Assembly (NCBI GenBank): GCA_905234395.1
Contig: CAJOHG010000011.1
Location: 23,845 to 87,844, forward strand
DNA: 64,000 bases
Reading direction: 5' to 3'
DNA from: an uncultured Selenomonadaceae bacterium
Lineage (GTDB): Bacteria > Bacillota > Negativicutes > Selenomonadales > Selenomonadaceae
A program made the position numbers and the translations under genes. The notes beneath the pieces are model-generated. The model was not told the DNA's origin. It ran no database searches and saw only the letters and a program-made list of their open reading frames with translations. This document shows positions 62,001-64,000 of the stretch, in pieces (the stretch's first letter is position 1; every line of letters starts with the position of its first letter).

Positions 62001-64000
62001 CTCCGCCCGTCAAGTTGCCGATAACGAGTTTGTTGCCGTCATTAAAGACTTCGATTGAGGAATCGCCGTCAACGTGAATCGCATCGCCGTCAACAGAAAT
62101 TTCGTTTTGGAAATCGCCTGTGACCGTCTCGCCCGTGTCAAGCCCGCTGATTGTCGCGACTGCGTTGTTGCTGATGTTGAATTCGGTTTCGAGAGTGTCG
62201 TTGCCTTCGAGCGTGAAATTTTCGCCGTCCGCGAATGTGAATGTGAATTGCCCGTCGCCGTCCGCACCAATCGCCGTAACGTCTTCAGCTTGCACAATGT
62301 CAACCGTGCCGCTCAAGCCGCCGACTTTAGCCACGCCGTCTGAACTGCCCGTAACGATGACTGAACTGTCGCCGCTGACTTCGATTGATTTGCCGTTGAC
62401 GGTGACAGAGCCGTCGAAGTTGCCGACAGCCGACGCGCCGCTTGCAAGTGAATCAATCGAGGAGAGCGAACCGTTGACGCCGAATTTGACTTCATCATCG
62501 CCTTGAATTTCCATTGCCGTGCCGAGGAGAGTGAACTTGCCGTCCGAAGCCGTGATGAAATCGGAGACGTTGCCCGCAGTCGTGACGTTGTCGCCGTCTT
62601 GCAAGCCCGCCAAACTTTCGCCGCTGAACGTGTAATTTTTATCGTTGGTGCCGTTGGTGACGTTGACTTCTTCGCCGTTAAGTTTGAATTCGCCGCCCGT
62701 GAAGAATGCGCCCGTGACAGATTCGTTGCCGTCGACGCCGCTGACACCGACCGCCGCATTGTCGTCAAGCTCAAATTCAACGTTGCCGCCGCTGACGGTG
62801 TAAGTTGTCGAATCGAACGTGAATTGCCCTTCCGCATTGGTGACAGCCAAAGTTGCGCCGCCTGCCTGTGCGACTGTGACCGTGCCGCCGAGGTCAATAA
62901 TTTTGCTTATGCCGCTTTGAGCACCGACCACGCCGAAATTATCATCGCCCTGCACATCAAAAATTGCGCCGTTGACATTTTCAAGTTCGTTCAAATTGCC
63001 GGAGAGTGTCGCGTCGCTGTCGAGGTCGTTGACAGATTTAACCATGTTGTTGTCGAGTGCAAAGTTGACGCCGTTTGAATCGGAGCCGCTCAACGTGAAC
63101 GCCTGCGTGCCGAAGAAATTGTAATTGCCGTCGCTGACGACTTGAACGACGCTCGCGCCCGCAGTGCCGCTGATTGTCACGTTGTCGCCGCCGACCGCTC
63201 CCAACGTCGAATTGTTGGAAGTGTCAAGCGCGTAGCTGAAGATGTTATCGGTGTCGCCGCTGATTGCAATGCTCAAAGCACTGCCGTTGATTGAAACGTC
63301 GTTAAGTTTGCCGGTGATTTTGCCGTCGCTGAATTCGTCGACGCCGAGAACTTTTGCCGGAGCGTCTTCCGTTGACGTGATGAATTTAACAGACGAATCG
63401 CCCTCGACGGTGAACGATTGACCGCCGCCGAAATCGAAGACGCCTTCGGTATCGGTGCCGACGTAACTTGCGCCGCCGACATATTGAATCGTCACGCCGC
63501 TCGCTGAACCGACGCCGCTGATTCCCGCGACTGCCGTGTCATTGCCGTAAACCGTCAAATCGCCGTCGTCGCCCGTGATGATGAAGCTGTGGCCAGTCAC
63601 GTTGCCGTCGAGTTCGTCAATCGCCGTGACAAGTGTGCCGCTCATTCCAAACGTGACAGTATCATCACCAGCCGTGATGAACGTCTGATTCGCAAACTCG
63701 AACGTGCCGACCGAATCGCTGATGACTTGACTTGCGCCGCCGACGTAACCGATCGTAGCGTCGCCCGTCACGCCCGCGATTTTTGAAATGCCGTCCGAAT
63801 CGCCGTAAATCGTCAGATTATTATCAGAATCAATCACGCCGAACGATTGACCGTTGACCGCAGTCACGCCGCTGAACGAACTCGTAACTAACTTGCCGCC
63901 GTCGAGTGAATCAATCGCCGTCACATTATTATCCGCAACCGTGAACTTCAACGCGTCGTCATCGGTCGCGAAACTCGTGCCGCTGAAGGTGAAAGTGCCC
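56038..64000 (-). CDS. Giant beta-repeat/RTX surface protein (N-terminus outside window)
   Basis: More than 2,650 codons are visible and the frame runs open through 64000, so the start is outside. From the edge to about residue 1650 lie at least 16 degenerate repeats of 90-105 residues with a pattern like VNGKSF...GD...GISKIAGV...AGGAS...TD..GTFDF...FTVxGDD. A unique region follows (about 1790-2100), then RTX-like segments (GGIGNDTVLAGAGDNINAG; GGKGDNSLWGGFGGNDLLVG) and a terminal region (VTDGRNVEFKVSDGNGGFDTY) like that of type I secreted proteins. The composition is Asp/Gly/Thr/Val-rich with almost no Cys. Likely a secreted adhesin or surface layer fibre; calcium binding and type I export are inferred. 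Confidence 0.88.
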   Translation of the reverse strand, partial: GTFTFSGTSFATDDDALKFTVADNNVTAIDSLDGGKLVTSSFSGVTAVNGQSFGVIDSDNNLTIYGDSDGISKIAGVTGDATIGYVGGASQVISDSVGTFEFANQTFITAGDDTVTFGMSGTLVTAIDELDGNVTGHSFIITGDDGDLTVYGNDTAVAGISGVGSASGVTIQYVGGASYVGTDTEGVFDFGGGQSFTVEGDSSVKFITSTEDAPAKVLGVDEFSDGKITGKLNDVSINGSALSIAISGDTDNIFSYALDTSNNSTLGAVGGDNVTISGTAGASVVQVVSDGNYNFFGTQAFTLSGSDSNGVNFALDNNMVKSVNDLDSDATLSGNLNELENVNGAIFDVQGDDNFGVVGAQSGISKIIDLGGTVTVAQAGGATLAVTNAEGQFTFDSTTYTVSGGNVEFELDDNAAVGVSGVDGNESVTGAFFTGGEFKLNGEEVNVTNGTNDKNYTFSGESLAGLQDGDNVTTAGNVSDFITASDGKFTLLGTAMEIQGDDEVKFGVNGSLSSIDSLASGASAVGNFDGSVTVNGKSIEVSGDSSVIVTGSSDGVAKVGGLSGTVDIVQAEDVTAIGADGDGQFTFTFADGENFTLEGNDTLETEFNISNNAVATISGLDTGETVTGDFQNEISVDGDAIHVDGDSSIEVFNDGNKLVIGNLTGGASVIKADGVSSAFTDSDGDFTFANGATFNVAGDSDGVEFLLDGQGNVLGLSGLDDGATLRGGLSNITVNGQLIDIRGDSSLAVVGSDSGISRVLDMSDNSTVNHAGGASELSTDTEGTFYFEQGGIKFKVTGDSAVDFISGDGISTATGVKNLNGWIEADNAVFSDGFSVNGQSVQITGDEGTLSIHGVDNQSIDTISGVGSSDGVTITSTGGASTIITDKAGKFTFPNQTFTTSDDDTVTFGLDNETVTTIDKLSGAVKGNFNSVEAVNGKSFAVLEDDGDLTIYGTSDETAIGTIAGVTGDATINHAGGASVVQTDSEGSFDFAGNDVPFTVTGDDSVDFVMDSTADAKVIGVNNFGESAATIAGALSTVAIDGVQIDISGDTDNIFSYATDGNDNSTLGAVGGENVWINGVGGAQVVEVIQDGEYNFKTGDGQKFTLATSDDSNGVNFKLNASGNVNAIESFDKWDTITGDFRDNPITVTGGDSTAVIQVDGDEFIMVEHDDILIRNLSDGATIVVADGVYDAWTDSLGEGDTLEIVDANGKSFTITGSDDKVHFFLDGEGHISGVNDLDEGTTLQGALEVLQTINDESWILEVDVQGDEDYGVVGGKNADGVSRIIDLSDGATVLNAAGASEALTDTNGTFTFGDTTFTVASDSSVTFGLDGASTATLISGLSGSISGDNFEDIQSINGKTFDIKGDADDLTIVGTSDEQGISEIANVGAADNGTVTVANAGGASIITTDKTGTLEFENQTFTTEDDATVKFGLDGNTVTTIESLGGAVIGTFDGSVTVNDETVKVTGDDSIKVIGDNDSAVSALGDVNAGATVNAWGSASQISVVGTGEFTFIGNDDVTQKFTASGDSEFTFLAADDSQITGIGDFADGTFSFDTTTGALDVNEQGLTFDTTEDVTLTIVDSAVSGVSGVTDSVDGLINATVYGVANDTDITVNGKPVEVIEEDETQFNVVVTDGSASYVYEVQGDATVNVANASVKVDDSSSNHDYLIGGENYGLDDSSDKNDGFTFITDGDKHMTGVYSLEGGVVVDDGNATLTVNGGSIEVAGSESPVTISTDGSDISDVDGLESGDTVSGDLDNAKVHMPGSDGDTPSTLTVNGKKYELSDDDNGVTITGASGGVITDLDNEAHLKVAQGNYTVNGHDFTEQYGTLNDGTVIIGTDDKHDAYIYGDPTKDLLVRKPTPINHGKDNGFNLEDLTYSPHSWTAVNSAANAWSKDITDTITGSDYDFDRLLEIYLDNIDTAAQDFDLSDYPQYSKKIHLIGGDQNITFGGGYGNIAHVMSGASGNKVIELADSDHGDVAIVDSSKGTVSIVGGTGDDSIFVRDSVPTTVDMSAGGADMLLAFARANSRITVQGYDESTGAAIRVEEYASSVMADAIANGVVDFGDGIVKIHTDEGLTEIDIDPENFSTTDGWIVNLLSYKKHPEQKVAVGFTGEYGGQVGDSSRETPILLVGNYRGNKNGSSTLTGGIGNDTVLAGAGDNINAGAGANLVSLQADSSRGGAIVNIGNGFTTITGMNNTLNEDTGDILEINGIDIDTTKFNLKDNNLIINGADFKAVVVDADTVSGGYTTQYLFDTENEQLYRAAIGAENSTIPVTDSDDPLPNVFLGDKTKIDFSKFGGDMLIDLEGDWSEESYIGGERVYLQGVNQLTAGEGSAIFKGSDANETLTAGKGNASLYGDGGRNLLEGYTSSDKEGTTTFIVLGVNDNAYNIISGFEFLTDGNVYSTADNIEIDVEHNHVSDVKIINGTDVEIEVVNNNNEHPEKAILKGAVNSNGVGKDFNISGAVAQVGTNKLNVDNYADFYVATGFNATVTVDKSVETNVSIWLDDTDSGKTFVGDIKVIDAKNFKNNAELAGNTLDNTIYGGKGDNSLWGGFGGNDLLVGNSGRDNFVYLFGGGNDTIQGAGNGDTVWLGDITIDQIQAADVTGNVVLNMADGGKLTVTDGRNVEFKVSDGNGGFDTYQLNDKRQFEQK

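Noticed and set aside
1..64000. tRNA, rRNA, tmRNA or transposase genes
   Set aside because: I looked for T-arm-like GGTTCGAATC motifs, conserved rRNA segments and DDE transposase frames and found none.

Overview
The window looks like chromosomal DNA of a motile, Gram-negative-type (diderm) member of the Firmicutes, most likely a Selenomonas-like Negativicute. This is inferred from the Firmicutes-type flagellar order flgM-flgN-flgK-flgL-DUF6470-fliW-csrA-flaG-fliD-fliS, from CheV, from a PTS and DhaKLM lifestyle with strong AGGAGG ribosome binding sites and frequent TTG starts, and from two secreted RTX/beta-strand-repeat proteins of the kind diderm Firmicutes export. No rRNA, tRNA, CRISPR array, insertion sequence or intact prophage was seen. 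Both edges cut genes: an unrecognised minus-strand gene on the left, and a giant repeat protein on the right whose N-terminus lies outside.

Layout. 0-11 kb: RTX protein, small secreted protein, cysE, ThrE-type exporter, metK, PHP phosphoesterase, cheV, thiD-birA and a stand-alone AICAR formyltransferase. 11-18.5 kb: a sucrose-type region on the minus strand (PTS IIA-IIB-IIC, two tandem Tat-exported FAD oxidoreductases, a holin-like protein and a GH32 hydrolase) behind a promoter whose spacer is a perfect 14-bp palindrome. 18.6-29 kb: upp, glycerate kinase, a tiny hydrophobic-peptide locus that looks like a type I toxin-antitoxin system, a YjiH-type membrane protein, M18 aminopeptidase, a membrane protein, rph-rdgB-phosphodiesterase and a MATE pump. 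29-39.4 kb: a minus-strand gene chain (membrane protein, cbiE, type III mod, res, MFS, dnaE) with ATGA or near-zero junctions. 39.5-42 kb: small acidic protein and glutamine synthetase. 42-51.5 kb: late flagellar genes behind a sigma-28-type promoter at flgM. 51.5-56 kb: AGCS symporter, free-standing GIY-YIG endonuclease, dhaKLM. 56-64 kb: the giant repeat protein.

The most unusual signals are: (1) the peptide/antisense locus at 20.54-20.86 kb; (2) repeated tandem duplication of gene 3' ends, with an extra copy of the C-terminal coding segment directly after the stop codon (cysE, a membrane protein gene, rph, dnaE, and a shorter case at thiD); (3) a dispersed three-hairpin intergenic element in two copies (11.1 and 41.95 kb) whose stems differ by compensating base changes; (4) a type III restriction-modification pair welded by 4-bp overlaps between cbiE and an MFS-dnaE tail.

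All functional names come from reading the translated sequences and known family motifs. No database search was possible.
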